The translations under genes and the position numbers were made by a program. From Trinickia dabaoshanensis (lineage in GTDB: Bacteria; Pseudomonadota; Gammaproteobacteria; Burkholderiales; Burkholderiaceae): 64,000 nt of DNA. Shown here piece by piece: positions 1 through 8,786 of this stretch. How positions within the stretch are numbered: the first letter of the stretch is position 1; every line of letters starts with the position of its first letter. Location: positions 1 to 64,000 of the forward strand of contig NZ_PNYA01000012.1 in assembly GCF_002879885.1 (NCBI RefSeq), in the 5' to 3' direction. Under the pieces are notes generated by a model that did no database searches, was not told the origin of the DNA, and was given only the letters and a program-made list of their open reading frames with translations.

Positions 1-70
1 CCTTTGGAACAAGCATCTCGAGCGTCACCATCTCGAGTTCTTGCTGGGCGGGTGTCGGCTTCTTGAGCAT
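1..70 (-). mobile_element. IS1182-like transposase gene, 5' end only
   Basis: The minus strand opens a reading frame at an ATG at 70-68 that runs off the window edge after 23 codons. The N-terminus (MLKKPTPAQQELEMVTLE, then MLVPK) resembles the start of IS1182-family DDE transposases, in which a short leader is followed by a 'VTLE.LVP' stretch. Only this fragment is visible, so neither the intactness of the element nor its ends can be judged. The family assignment rests on recall of the N-terminal motif. The gene points away from the neighbouring aminotransferase gene's 3' end, in the same direction. Confidence 0.6.
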
Positions 71-87
71 GAACCCTATTAAAGAAC

Positions 88-113
88 AAAGCCCTGGCCG
101 AAGCCAGGGCTTT
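88..113 (-). terminator. TTCG-loop hairpin with T-rich tail (minus strand)
   Basis: Inverted repeat with 11-bp perfect arms (AAAGCCCTGGC, 88-98, and its complement, 103-113). Read on the minus strand the loop is TTCG, an extra-stable tetraloop, followed by TTTGTTCTTT. It could end transcription from the aminotransferase operon, or it may belong to the IS and shield the transposase gene from read-through. Confidence 0.6.
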
Positions 114-126
114 GTCAGCAGTCTGA

Positions 127-150
127 GGCACCCGCCCGGGTGCCTTTTTT
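127..150 (+). terminator. GC-rich hairpin with T6 tail (plus strand)
   Basis: GGCACCC (127-133), loop GCCC, GGGTGCC (138-144), then six T residues. It is a canonical intrinsic terminator on the plus strand, although no plus-strand gene ends here inside the window. On the minus strand the T tail is on the wrong side. It may be part of the IS end or the remnant of a lost gene's terminator. Confidence 0.5.
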
Positions 151-199
151 GTTGCGCGTCGAAAGGTCGTAGGGAACGACAGCGCGACGAGCGCGGCGG

Positions 200-1393
200 T
201 TATCGCCCGAACAAGCGTGCCAGGCGTTCCACCGCTTCCTCGAGCGACTCGTAAGCGGTCGCGTAGGACAAGCGAATGTAATCGCGCGGCGCGTGCTTGC
301 CGAAGTCGAGCCCCGGTACCAACACCACCCCCGCATCGTGCAGCATGGCCTTCGTGAGTGCGGCGCTGTCGCCTGCTGCCGGGTGCGCGACGTCGCGGCA
401 ATCGGCATAGACGTAGAACGCACCGTCGGGGTGAACCGGCACCTTGAACCCGAGCCGCTCGAGCGCGGGCACGATGAAATCGCGCCGGCGCTTGAATTCG
501 AGGCGCCGGCCTTCGTAGATGCCGATCGTCTCGGGCTCGAAGCAGGCGAGGGCGGCGTGTTGCGCGAGCGCGGACGCGCAGATGAACAAGTTCTGCGCGA
601 GCTTCTCGAATGCGCCGATCATCGACGTCGGCACGACGAGCCAGCCGAGGCGCCAGCCCGTCATGTTGAAGTACTTCGAGAAGCTGTTGACGGTCACGAC
701 ATCGTCGCCGAACGAGAGCGCCGAGACCGGCCGCGCATCGTACGATAACCCCTGATAGATCTCGTCCACGATCGTGAAGCCGCCGCGCGCGCGCACCGCC
801 TTGACGATGCGTTCGAGCTCCGCCGGCTCGATCGACGTGCCGGTGGGGTTCGACGGCGATGCGAGCAGCACACCGCGTGTTTTGTCGCCCCAGAAGCGCT
901 CGATGTCGGCGGCCGTCAGCTGAAATCGCGCCTGCGGCCCGCTCGGCACGAGCACGGGTTTGCCTTCCGTGGCCGCGACGAAGTGGCGATTGCACGGGTA
1001 GGACGGATCGGGCATCAGCACTTCGTCGTCGCGATCGACGAGGGCCGCGCAAGCAAGCAGCAACGCGGCCGATGCCCCGGCCGTGATCACGATGCGTGCG
1101 GGATCGACGACGAGCCCATACGTGCTTTGGTAATACGCGGCGATCGCCTCGCGCAGCGGCGCAATACCGAGCGCGCCCGTATATTGCGTGACGCCGCGCC
1201 GCAGCGCTTGGGCGGCGGCTTCGACGACGGGCTCCGGCGCCGTGAAATCGGGCTCGCCGATTCCCATGTGAATGATGTGGCGCCCCGCCAATTCGAGTTG
1301 CCGTGCTTCCTTGGCCAACTCCATGACGTAGAACGGAGCGATGGCGTCTACACGCGACGCGAGCTTCGTGAGCGGTTCTGCGGCGATGTTCAT
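200..1393 (-). CDS. PLP-dependent class I/II aminotransferase
   Basis: About 397 residues from the ATG at 1393; a longer frame to 1447 adds a poor leader. Fold-type I aminotransferase. The N-terminal part carries the family motif HMGIGEPDF. The PLP-lysine segment is VNSFSKYFNMTGWRLGW, with the catalytic lysine in SFSK, and the C-terminal arginine that binds the substrate carboxylate lies in YIRLSYA. The enzyme transfers an amino group between an amino acid and a 2-oxo acid in the cytoplasm. The substrate cannot be read from the sequence; an aspartate, alanine or aromatic acceptor is possible. It is last in the minus-strand block ribBA-ribH-nusB-aminotransferase, 78 bases after nusB, so probably co-transcribed. 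Confidence 0.9.
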   Translation of the reverse strand: MNIAAEPLTKLASRVDAIAPFYVMELAKEARQLELAGRHIIHMGIGEPDFTAPEPVVEAAAQALRRGVTQYTGALGIAPLREAIAAYYQSTYGLVVDPARIVITAGASAALLLACAALVDRDDEVLMPDPSYPCNRHFVAATEGKPVLVPSGPQARFQLTAADIERFWGDKTRGVLLASPSNPTGTSIEPAELERIVKAVRARGGFTIVDEIYQGLSYDARPVSALSFGDDVVTVNSFSKYFNMTGWRLGWLVVPTSMIGAFEKLAQNLFICASALAQHAALACFEPETIGIYEGRRLEFKRRRDFIVPALERLGFKVPVHPDGAFYVYADCRDVAHPAAGDSAALTKAMLHDAGVVLVPGLDFGKHAPRDYIRLSYATAYESLEEAVERLARLFGR

Positions 1394-1471
1394 GCTAAGA
1401 CCTGTTCTTCCGGAGCCGATCGGCGTGGCGGCGGGTAGCGCATCCACGCGAGCGAAACGGCAGCCGTGGGT

Positions 1472-1909
1472 TCACCGGTTGGTGCGCCCCGCCTGCGATT
1501 CCGTGGTGCGCAGCTTCAACGCGAGCTTGTCGAGCACGCCGTTGACGTACTTGTAGCCGTCCGAGCCGCCGAACGTCTTGGCGAGTTCGACCGCTTCGTT
1601 GATGACGACCCGGTACGGAATTTCCACGTGATGCTTGAATTCGAACGCGGCGACGAGCAGCACGGCCCGCTCGACGGGCGAGAGCTGCTCGATCGGCCGA
1701 TCGAGGCAAGGCGCGAGTTCGGCCGAGAGTTCGGCGTTTTCGCGGATCACCCCGTGCAGCAAAGCGTCGAGGTGCTCCTGATCGGCTTTGTCGAACCCTT
1801 GCGCCCCACGCAACTGGGCGTCGATCTCACCGGCGGGCGCACCCGACAGCAGCCACTGGTACAGCCCCTGCGTGGCCAGTTCGCGGGAACGTCGGCGGGC
1901 GCTCTTCAT
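1472..1909 (-). CDS. nusB: Transcription antitermination factor NusB
   Basis: 145 residues, the usual NusB length. NusB is an all-helical RNA-binding protein that pairs with NusE (ribosomal protein S10) at boxA during rRNA transcription. Family features are the N-terminal [12 protein letters not shown], the central [15 protein letters not shown] and the C-terminal [29 protein letters not shown]. The start codon overlaps the ribH stop by four bases (1906-1909), which implies translational coupling. The ribH-nusB pairing is widespread in proteobacteria. Confidence 0.97.
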   Translation of the reverse strand: MKSARRRSRELATQGLYQWLLSGAPAGEIDAQLRGAQGFDKADQEHLDALLHGVIRENAELSAELAPCLDRPIEQLSPVERAVLLVAAFEFKHHVEIPYRVVINEAVELAKTFGGSDGYKYVNGVLDKLALKLRTTESQAGRTNR

Positions 1910-2421
1910 GCCTCGTCCTCTTGCTCTTCTTCGTCCTCGTCCTCGTCGTCATCGCCGCCCAGTTGTTCGAGCGCGACCGAGAGGTTCGCCATCTCGACGG
2001 CCACGCGCGCGGCGTCGCGACCTTTTTCGGTCATGCGGGCCACGGCTTGATCGTCGGTTTCCGTCGTCAGCACGCCGTTCGCGACGGGAATGCCGAAGTC
2101 CAGCGCGATGCGCGAGACGCCCGAGCCGCTCTCGTTCGAGACGAGTTCGAAATGGTACGTTTCGCCGCGGATGACGGCGCCGAGCGCGATCAACGCGTCG
2201 AACTGGCCGCTTTCGGCGAGCTTTTGCAGCGCGAGGGGGATTTCGAGTGCGCCGGGCACCGTCACGAGCAGCACGTCTTCGCCCGCGACGCCGAGGCGCT
2301 CGAGCTCTTCGATGCAGGCGTCGGCCAGGCCGTTGCAAACCGGCTCGTTGAAACGCGATTGCACGATGCCGACGCGCAGGCCGTCACCGTCGATATTCGG
2401 TTGGTATTGTCCGATTTCCAT
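1906..2421 (-). CDS. ribH: 6,7-dimethyl-8-ribityllumazine synthase
   Basis: 171 residues. The enzyme condenses 5-amino-6-ribitylamino-uracil with 3,4-dihydroxy-2-butanone 4-phosphate to give the riboflavin precursor lumazine. Family signatures are [11 protein letters not shown] near the N-terminus, [27 protein letters not shown] (with the catalytic histidine) and [16 protein letters not shown]. The body is the expected length, but the protein ends in an unusual tail of about 16 residues that is almost entirely Asp and Glu ([16 protein letters not shown]). It overlaps nusB by four bases and follows ribBA by about 50 bases. Confidence 0.97.
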   Translation of the reverse strand: MEIGQYQPNIDGDGLRVGIVQSRFNEPVCNGLADACIEELERLGVAGEDVLLVTVPGALEIPLALQKLAESGQFDALIALGAVIRGETYHFELVSNESGSGVSRIALDFGIPVANGVLTTETDDQAVARMTEKGRDAARVAVEMANLSVALEQLGGDDDEDEDEEEQEDEA

Positions 2422-2473
2422 AAGAGGTCCGTAGAAAGTAGGTAAAGGGCGCTAGGCGAACTGGTGCCGGCGA

Positions 2474-3604
2474 TTATGCGCCAGGGCGCACGGGTGCGCC
2501 CGGCATCGGCACGAAACCCGTCACTTCGAGACCATAGCCCGACATACTGCCGAGCCGCCGCGGGTTCGACAACACCTGCATTTTGCCGACGTTCAAATCG
2601 CGCAGAATTTGTGCGCCGACGCCGTAGGTCTTGAAATCGACGGGCCGGCGCTTGAGTTCCGCGGCCTTGTCTTGCTCGTCGAACGCCCTGAAGACGTCGA
2701 CTAGATGATCCTTGCTGTCGCTGCAATTGAGCATGACGACGACGCCGAGATCGCGTTCGGCGATCTCTTTCATGGCGGCGTCGAGTGTCCACGAGTGCGT
2801 CGAGGTGCCCACTTCGAGCAAGTCGAGCACCGAGAGCGGTTCGTGCACGCGCACGGGCGTCTCCAGCTCGGGCGCGGGTGTGCCGCGCACGAGGGCGAGA
2901 TGGGGCGAGCCGCTCGGCTGGTCCTGATACAAGATCGCGCGAAACACGCCATGCGCGGTTTGCATCGTACGCTCGGCCACGCGCGTGACGATGGATTCGG
3001 TGCGGCTGCGGTAGTGGATCAGATCGGCAATCGTACCGAGCTTCAAATCGTGCTGCGCTGCGAATTCCATCAAATCGGGCAGGCGCGCCATCGTGCCGTC
3101 GTCCTTGATCACTTCGCAGATCACGGCCGCGGGCGTGAGGCCGGCGAGCGCCGTCAAATCGCAACCGGCCTCGGTATGGCCCGCGCGCACGAGCACGCCG
3201 CCGGGCTGCGCCATGATCGGAAACACGTGGCCCGGCTGCACGATGTGCTCGGCGCGGGCGTCGCGCGCAACTGCCGTGGCAATCGTGCGCGCGCGATCGG
3301 CTGCGGAAATGCCTGTGGTAACGCCTTCGGCCGCTTCGATGCTGACGGTGAACGCGGTACCGTACTGCGTGCCGTTGCGGTAGGTCATGAGCGGCAAATT
3401 CAACTGCTTGCAACGCTCTTGGGTCAGCGTCAGACAAATGAGGCCGCGACCGTAGCGAGCCATGAAATTGATCGCTTCCGGCGTGACGAAATCGGCCGCG
3501 AGCACCAGGTCGCCTTCGTTTTCGCGATCTTCTTCGTCGACGAGGATCACCATCCGGCCGGCTTTGAGCTCGGCGATGATCTCGGGAGTGGAGGCGAGAG
3601 ACAT
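2474..3604 (-). CDS. ribBA: Bifunctional 3,4-dihydroxy-2-butanone-4-phosphate synthase / GTP cyclohydrolase II-like protein
   Basis: 376 residues from the ATG at 3604, chosen because [18 protein letters not shown] matches the family N-terminus. The RibB domain fills roughly residues 1-205, with the acidic metal/substrate loop [11 protein letters not shown] and QPGHVFPI. The RibA-like domain follows. In it the zinc-binding cysteines and catalytic motifs of true GTP cyclohydrolase II are not evident: there is no CxxGD-type motif. Such degenerate RibA domains are common in betaproteobacterial RibBA, so GTP cyclohydrolase activity may come from a separate ribA outside the window. First gene of ribBA-ribH-nusB; ribE, its expected upstream partner, lies 19 kb away. 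Confidence 0.92.
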   Translation of the reverse strand: MSLASTPEIIAELKAGRMVILVDEEDRENEGDLVLAADFVTPEAINFMARYGRGLICLTLTQERCKQLNLPLMTYRNGTQYGTAFTVSIEAAEGVTTGISAADRARTIATAVARDARAEHIVQPGHVFPIMAQPGGVLVRAGHTEAGCDLTALAGLTPAAVICEVIKDDGTMARLPDLMEFAAQHDLKLGTIADLIHYRSRTESIVTRVAERTMQTAHGVFRAILYQDQPSGSPHLALVRGTPAPELETPVRVHEPLSVLDLLEVGTSTHSWTLDAAMKEIAERDLGVVVMLNCSDSKDHLVDVFRAFDEQDKAAELKRRPVDFKTYGVGAQILRDLNVGKMQVLSNPRRLGSMSGYGLEVTGFVPMPGAPVRPGA

Positions 3605-3733
3605 GTCGTTGGGAATGTTCGAGAAAGCGCGTATTTTACGCCACGGCGCGCGGCACGGGCCGTGCAATCGCACGCACGCGCGCACGAGCATGCCTCGGCC
3701 CCTCGTTCGTGAGCACCGAGGCCGCTCGAGTAC

Positions 3734-4654
3734 TTAGCTTTGCTCGAGAAACGATCCGATATGCGTGCTGATGGAATCGGGCTCGTCTTCCAAGCTGTAG
3801 TGGCCGGCCGTGTCGAGCCGACGCACGGCGGCGCCCGGGAAAGCCGCTTCAAACAACGGGAGAAAGTGTTCCGCGTTGAGCGTTCGATCCCGCATGCCCC
3901 AGATCGCGAGTGCGGGCTTGACGGCGATGGCCCGGCGAGCCGCGTCGCCGGGGACCTCGAACCGGTGTTCTCCGAGCGCGAAACCCTTGGCCCAGCCGAT
4001 CGCGCCTAGGCACTGCGCCGCGCTCGAAAAGCGCGAGCCGTACGCCTGGAGCCAAACGTCGCCGATCAGGTCGTGGTTCTCGAAGCCGTTCAGTTTGAGC
4101 GTGCTCAAGATGTTGAACTCGAGTTCGCCGAGCACGGCTTCAAGGCGGCCCTGCGCATGTGCTTTCACGATCCATTGAAACCAGGGCGAGATTCGCGCGT
4201 TGGCGGTTAGACGCTCGCCAAGGTCCGGTTGCCCGAACGGTGTAGGTCCGTTGACGGACACGATCGCGCGAATCCGGTCCGGGTGACGCGCGGCCAAGCC
4301 CATCCCGACCGGACCGCCGAAGTCGTGCATGACGAGCGTGATGTCGCGCAGATCTTGGGCGAGCACGAAACGCTCGAGGTTCTCGATGTGATCTTGCAGC
4401 CAGTAGCTGCGCGTAGGCGGCGTCGCGCTTTTGCCGAAGCCCATGTGATCGGGCACGATGACCCGATACCTGTCGCGCAACGCCCTGATCAAATGGCGGA
4501 ACAGGTAACCCCAAGTCGGTTCGCCGTGCAAACACAGAATGGTTTTGCCGTCGCGCGGACCTTCGTCGACATAGTGCATCGGGAATCCCGACGCATGAGA
4601 AAAGTGCGGCATGTAGGGGAAGGTGCCGTCGAACGTCTCGTCAGCTCGAATCAT
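3734..4654 (-). CDS. Alpha/beta-fold hydrolase, haloalkane dehalogenase-like
   Basis: 306 residues. The order of motifs is that of haloalkane dehalogenases: oxyanion-hole [12 protein letters not shown], nucleophile elbow VMHDFGGP with an aspartate instead of the serine of esterases, and the catalytic histidine in [12 protein letters not shown] near the C-terminus. The Asp nucleophile means an ester intermediate cleared by water, as in haloalkane dehalogenases, epoxide hydrolases and fluoroacetate dehalogenases. The residue after the nucleophile is Phe, where well-studied haloalkane dehalogenases have the halide-binding Trp, so the substrate class is open. It is transcribed away from an HxlR-type regulator gene across a 176-base gap holding two related palindromes. 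Confidence 0.85.
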   Translation of the reverse strand: MIRADETFDGTFPYMPHFSHASGFPMHYVDEGPRDGKTILCLHGEPTWGYLFRHLIRALRDRYRVIVPDHMGFGKSATPPTRSYWLQDHIENLERFVLAQDLRDITLVMHDFGGPVGMGLAARHPDRIRAIVSVNGPTPFGQPDLGERLTANARISPWFQWIVKAHAQGRLEAVLGELEFNILSTLKLNGFENHDLIGDVWLQAYGSRFSSAAQCLGAIGWAKGFALGEHRFEVPGDAARRAIAVKPALAIWGMRDRTLNAEHFLPLFEAAFPGAAVRRLDTAGHYSLEDEPDSISTHIGSFLEQS

Positions 4655-4742
4655 CGTAGCTCCCGGTTAGTGACCACGAAAAGGTGGGGAGATGGGCGCG
4701 ATTAGCCGGCGTGAAGCGGGCGACGGCATGCGCGGCATCTGG

Positions 4743-4763
4743 ACGGTTTCAATTTGAAACCGT
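4743..4763. promoter_or_regulatory. Perfect 21-base palindrome, candidate HxlR-family operator
   Basis: Ten-base perfect arms (ACGGTTTCAA and its complement) around a single T at 4753, in the gap between the divergent hydrolase and HxlR-type regulator genes. Winged-helix dimers of this family bind such dyads. A second related dyad is centred at about 4790. Binding by the neighbouring regulator is inferred. Confidence 0.65.
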
Positions 4764-4781
4764 TGCTTTTGTAGCAGATGA

Positions 4782-4798
4782 GGTTTTAAATTGCAACC
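4782..4798. promoter_or_regulatory. Second, imperfect copy of the palindrome
   Basis: GGTTTTAAATTGCAACC keeps the GGTT...AACC ends and AT core of the upstream dyad. The two centres are 37 bases apart, about 3.5 helical turns. It lies just upstream of the regulator start at 4831, as expected for autoregulation. Confidence 0.45.
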
Positions 4799-4830
4799 AT
4801 CTATTCGACGCCGGCATCGAGGACTTCTTC

Positions 4831-5274
4831 ATGGTCAAGCGAATCTCTCACCAAGCTACGCCTTGCGGCGTGGCGCGGCCCTTGGACGTCATCGGCGATG
4901 GATGGTCGTTGCTGATCGTGCGGGATGCGTTCGCGGGCGTGCGCCGATTCGGGGAGTTCCAGTCGAGCCTCGGGCTCGCGAAGAACATCTTGGCGGCGCG
5001 TCTGCGGATGTTGATCGAACACGGCATTTTCGAGGCCGTGCCCGCGGCGGACGGCGCTGCCCATCAGGAGTACGTGCTGACCGAGAAGGGGCGGGGGTTG
5101 TTTCCGGTGCTCGTCGCGCTGCGGCAATGGGGCGACGCATTTTGCTTCGAGGCCGATGAGGCGCGCGCCCGCTTGCTCGACAAAAAGACGAAGCAGCCGC
5201 CCCAAACGCTTGAGGTTCGGGCTCAAGACGGCCGGTTACTGGCCGCCGAAGACACCCTCGTGCAGTTGCCGTGA
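4831..5274 (+). CDS. HxlR-family winged-helix transcriptional regulator
   Basis: 147 residues from the ATG at 4831, where homology begins (MVKRISHQATPCGVARPLDV). The HxlR pattern is clear: a cysteine near residue 12, then IGDGWSLLIVRDA, FGEFQSSLGLAKNILAARLRMLIEHGIFE (recognition helix and wing) and YVLTEKGRGLFPVL. Proteins of this family bind dyads as dimers, and some sense electrophiles or oxidants through the conserved cysteine. The gene is divergent from the dehalogenase-like hydrolase, its most likely target. A carbonyl, quinone or halogenated ligand is plausible but unproven. Confidence 0.88.
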   Translation: MVKRISHQATPCGVARPLDVIGDGWSLLIVRDAFAGVRRFGEFQSSLGLAKNILAARLRMLIEHGIFEAVPAADGAAHQEYVLTEKGRGLFPVLVALRQWGDAFCFEADEARARLLDKKTKQPPQTLEVRAQDGRLLAAEDTLVQLP

Positions 5275-5375
5275 AGCGAGGGCGTTCGAACGGCCTGGGC
5301 GATGGGGCGGGCTCGTGCCCGTGAAGCCGCCCCCGACTATCGTCGATCGGTCGCCGCGTGAGCCGCGTGGCGAAT

Positions 5376-6578
5376 TCAGACTACCGTTTCGCGCTCCGGC
5401 GTCGCGCTGATCTTGTGCACCGAGAGGTCCGCGCCGTCGAACTCGCTTTCGTCGTCGAGGCGAATGCCTACCGTTGCGCGCAGCACGCCATAGACGATCG
5501 CGCCGCCGGCTGTTGCGATCACGATCGCCGCCAATGTGCCGATCGCTTGCGCGGCGAGCGACACGCCGCCTGCGCCCCCCAGCGCTTGCATACCGAAGAT
5601 GCCGGCGGCGATACCGCCCCATGCGCCGCACAGGCCGTGCAACGGCCATACGCCCAACACGTCGTCGATGCGCCAGCGGTTTTGCACGATGGTGAACATA
5701 TGGACGAACAGGACGCCGGCGATGACGCCGGTCACGAGTGCGCCGATCGGATGCATGATGTCGGAGCCGGCGCACACCGCAACGAGTCCCGCGAGCGGAC
5801 CGTTGTAGGCGAAGCCCGGGTCGTTGCGCCCGGCGAGCCATGCCGCCAGCGTGCCGCCGACCATCGCCATCAACGAATTCACCGCGACGAGGCCGCTGAT
5901 CTTATCGATCGTCTGCGCGCTCATCACATTGAAGCCGAACCAGCCGACCGCGAGCACCCATGCCCCGAGTGCGAGAAACGGGATATTCGAGGGCGGGTGC
6001 GCCGCGATGCGTCCATCGCGCTGATAACGGCCACGGCGGGCGCCGAGCAGCAGGACCGCGGGCAAGGCGACCCAGCCGCCGAACGCATGAACGACCACCG
6101 AGCCCGCGAAATCGTGAAACTGCGCGCCGAATGCGGAAATCATCCACGTTTGCAGGCCGAACCGGTCGTTCCAAGCGATGCCCTCGAAAAACGGATAGAC
6201 GAAGCCGACCAGAATGAACGTGGCGCACAGTTGCGGGTTGAACTTGGCGCGCTCCGCGATACCGCCGGAGACGATCGCCGGGATGGCCGCGGCGAAGGTC
6301 AGCAAGAAGAAGAACCGGACCAGTGCGTATCCGTTGTGCTCGGCGAGCGTCGATGCATTGCCGAAGAACTGAACGCCGTACGCGATCGTATAGCCGATGA
6401 AGAAGTACGCGATCGTGGAAACCGCGAAATCGACGAGGATTTTGACGAGCGCGTTGACCTGGTTCTTCTTGCGCACGGTGCCGAGTTCGAGGAACGCGAA
6501 GCCCGCGTGCATGGCAAGCACCATTCCGGCGCCTAGCAGGAGGAACAGTGTGTCGCTGCCCGATTTCAACTCATTCAT
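5376..6578 (-). CDS. amt: Ammonium transporter, Amt family
   Basis: 400 residues from the ATG at 6578, preceding the first membrane segment; longer frames upstream lack family similarity. About eleven hydrophobic segments. Amt hallmarks are TFAAAIPAIVSGGIAERAKF, HDFAGSVVVHAFGGW with the first pore histidine, NDPGFAYNGPLAGLVAVCAGSD and DDVLGVWPLHGLCGAWGG with the second pore histidine. It moves ammonium/ammonia across the inner membrane. No PII gene (glnK) is adjacent, unlike the usual glnK-amtB pair, so this may be a secondary Amt paralogue. Confidence 0.93.
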   Translation of the reverse strand: MNELKSGSDTLFLLLGAGMVLAMHAGFAFLELGTVRKKNQVNALVKILVDFAVSTIAYFFIGYTIAYGVQFFGNASTLAEHNGYALVRFFFLLTFAAAIPAIVSGGIAERAKFNPQLCATFILVGFVYPFFEGIAWNDRFGLQTWMISAFGAQFHDFAGSVVVHAFGGWVALPAVLLLGARRGRYQRDGRIAAHPPSNIPFLALGAWVLAVGWFGFNVMSAQTIDKISGLVAVNSLMAMVGGTLAAWLAGRNDPGFAYNGPLAGLVAVCAGSDIMHPIGALVTGVIAGVLFVHMFTIVQNRWRIDDVLGVWPLHGLCGAWGGIAAGIFGMQALGGAGGVSLAAQAIGTLAAIVIATAGGAIVYGVLRATVGIRLDDESEFDGADLSVHKISATPERETVV

Positions 6579-6856
6579 AAGATCACTTGGCGCGCAAAAA
6601 ATAGGCGCAAGAAGCAAGTCGCGTACCAAGGCGGTGAATCGATGTTCCTCATTTGTGCAAAAGGCCGCCACGGCGGTGATTCGCGCACCAAGGCGGTTCG
6701 GGTGTGTCGGCCGCAACGATCGCGCATCCGCACATAAGAGGTGCGGCGAATGCACGTTTCTTGAGCGTGCGCACCTGGAGCGAGCATTCGCGGGCGATTG
6801 CGGGGCAGGCCGGGCGATCGACCGCCCGGCCATGCGACCTTTGCGATGTTGACGGG

Positions 6857-7789
6857 TTATGCGAATTTGCGGGCGATTCGACGTAGCATGCCGCCATCCA
6901 CGCGCCACCCCAGCGTTACCCCGAGACTTGCCACCACGATCAGTGCGACGCCGAACATCTGCAGCGGCGCGAGCGTCCGGCCATACACCAGCCAATCGAC
7001 GAGGACCGCGGTCAGCGGGTAGATGAACTGCAGCACGGCGATTACGGGAAGCCGCAGCTTAGGAACGGCGCCATAGATCAGCGCGTAGGACAGCCCCGTG
7101 TGCAGGATGCCTAAGCCCGCGAGCCACCCGTATTGCGACAGGCTCACCTGTCCGAGTGCGGCGGCGGGCGTTAGCCAGGGCAGCGTCGCCACGCCTACCG
7201 CGCATTGGATCATCGTCAACAGGTGCGGGCGCAAGCCACCGAGCGCTTTGGCGATCAGCGTCACGCCGGCATAAAGGACCGAGGCGATCAGCGTAAAACC
7301 GATGCCGGTGAGATACGCCCGGTTCGCCGACAGCGTGCTCCACCCGATTCCCGCAGCCATGGCCAGACCGGCGAACGCCGCGACGATCCATGCGAAGCGC
7401 GTCGCGCCGATCTCTTCGCGGAAGATCACGGCGCCGAGCAGGACGACCCAAAACGGCTGCACATGGAAGACCACCGTGGCCACCCCGATCCCGACGCGCT
7501 GGAGCGCCGCGAAGAAAAACACCCATTGCGCCACCATCAGCAGGCCCGACAGCAGCGCCAACCCCACCAAGCGGCGGCTGTAGCGTTGGCTTCGGAAATA
7601 GCCTTTCCAAGCGCAGTAGACGGCCAACGTGGCGAGGCCGAATACGCATCGATAGAAGACCGTCGTCACGGGATCGAGCCCGGCCTTATCGACGAAGACA
7701 CCCATCGTGCCCATCAGCGCGGCGGCGGCGGAAAACCCGATCAAGCCTTGGCGTGCTGAGGCTCGTGCAGCGGAAGTGGCGGTCGGCAT
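6857..7789 (-). CDS. DMT-superfamily (EamA) transporter
   Basis: 310 residues with about ten hydrophobic segments arranged as two EamA repeats (roughly residues 15-145 and 160-295). Typical pieces are DPVTTVFYRCVFGLATLA in repeat 1 and VLQFIYPLTAVLVDWLVYG in repeat 2. Inner-membrane exporter or uptake carrier for metabolites such as amino acids; substrate unknown. It is divergent from a LysR regulator with a 94-base gap, the usual arrangement of an exporter and its ligand-responsive activator. Confidence 0.9.
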   Translation of the reverse strand: MPTATSAARASARQGLIGFSAAAALMGTMGVFVDKAGLDPVTTVFYRCVFGLATLAVYCAWKGYFRSQRYSRRLVGLALLSGLLMVAQWVFFFAALQRVGIGVATVVFHVQPFWVVLLGAVIFREEIGATRFAWIVAAFAGLAMAAGIGWSTLSANRAYLTGIGFTLIASVLYAGVTLIAKALGGLRPHLLTMIQCAVGVATLPWLTPAAALGQVSLSQYGWLAGLGILHTGLSYALIYGAVPKLRLPVIAVLQFIYPLTAVLVDWLVYGRTLAPLQMFGVALIVVASLGVTLGWRVDGGMLRRIARKFA

Positions 7790-7827
7790 AGCGGCTCCTG
7801 GATGACCGCCGTAGTATCGAGGGCTTG

Positions 7828-7847
7828 ATTCGCCGACTCAAACGAAT
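7828..7847. promoter_or_regulatory. Candidate LysR-type dyad between divergent genes
   Basis: ATTCG at 7828-7832 and CGAAT at 7843-7847, ten bases apart, in the gap shared by the DMT transporter and LysR gene. The arms are short; the placement rather than the sequence argues for a regulator site. Confidence 0.3.
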
Positions 7848-7883
7848 AAAACTGAGCGAACTTATCAAAACCGTTAATGAATC

Positions 7884-8786
7884 ATGGCTCCCGACTTCGA
7901 TGCCGATCTGCTGAGGACTTTTATCGCCGCTGCGGAATTGGGCAGCTTCACCAAGGCCGCTCAAGCCGTGTACCGCTCGCAAGCCGCGGTGAGTATGCAG
8001 ATCAAGCGCTTGGAAAGCGCCATGGGCACGGCCTTGTTCGTTCGCGACACCCGAAACTTGTCGCTGACGCGCGCGGGGGAAACGCTGCTCGAGTACGCTC
8101 GCCGCATTCGTTCGTTGCAGGACGAAGCGTGGGCCGCCGTGGCGCGGCCCGATATCGCCGGGCACGTGGTGCTCGGCAGCCCGGACGACTACATCTCCTC
8201 GTTGCTGCCGCCGGTGCTGCATCGGTTCTCGGCGATGTATCCGGCCGTCGAAATCACGGTGATTTGCGCGCAGAGCACTGCGCTCGCCCCGATGCTCGCG
8301 GACAACAAGATCGACCTCGCCTTCGTCACCCGCGATCCGAGCTTGAGGCTCAATGGCGAGTTCATTCGCCGAGAGCCCGTTCGGTGGGTCGGCAAGCCGG
8401 ACGAGTCGCGGCTGTGGCTCTCGCGCCCGCTGCCGGTCGCGCTGTACGAGGCGGGGTGCGCGGCGCGGGCCCATACGGTCGCGGCGCTCGATCGCGCGGG
8501 CTTGCCGTACCGGGCCGCGTACAGCAGCGCTAGCATGCTCGGACTGCTCGCCGTGGTGGATGCCGGCTTGGCCGTCGCGGCATTGGCGAGTTGCAGTATT
8601 CCCGATCGATTGAGCGTGCCCGCCGGGCGGTACGCACTGCCGGAAATCGAGCCGCTCGATATCGTGGTAGCGCGAAGCGCAAAATCCAATCGGCCAACTT
8701 GCGATTTTCTCGCGGCTCAGATGCAGCAGGACTTAAGTAGGCCGGAGTCGCATGTCTCGACCTTGGACTCGTTGATGCATGGTTGA
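7884..8786 (+). CDS. LysR-family transcriptional regulator
   Basis: 300 residues. The N-terminal winged helix-turn-helix is typical (LLRTFIAAAELGSFTKAAQAVYRSQAAVSMQIKRLE, residues 8-43), followed by the LysR linker helix and a periplasmic-binding-like effector domain from about residue 90. The start ATG at 7884 gives the normal family length. It probably controls the divergent DMT transporter gene and itself; the effector is unknown. Confidence 0.92.
   Translation: MAPDFDADLLRTFIAAAELGSFTKAAQAVYRSQAAVSMQIKRLESAMGTALFVRDTRNLSLTRAGETLLEYARRIRSLQDEAWAAVARPDIAGHVVLGSPDDYISSLLPPVLHRFSAMYPAVEITVICAQSTALAPMLADNKIDLAFVTRDPSLRLNGEFIRREPVRWVGKPDESRLWLSRPLPVALYEAGCAARAHTVAALDRAGLPYRAAYSSASMLGLLAVVDAGLAVAALASCSIPDRLSVPAGRYALPEIEPLDIVVARSAKSNRPTCDFLAAQMQQDLSRPESHVSTLDSLMHG

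Noticed and set aside
3605-3733. Possible FMN riboswitch upstream of ribBA
   Set aside because: The conserved RFN-element blocks were not found on the minus strand here, nor upstream of hemL at 25686-25850.
5303-5333. GC-rich hairpin and the sequence CGTGAAGCCGCCCCC, which recurs near 61011
   Set aside because: The shared stretch is short and of a composition expected by chance in this genome; no wider repeat surrounds either copy.
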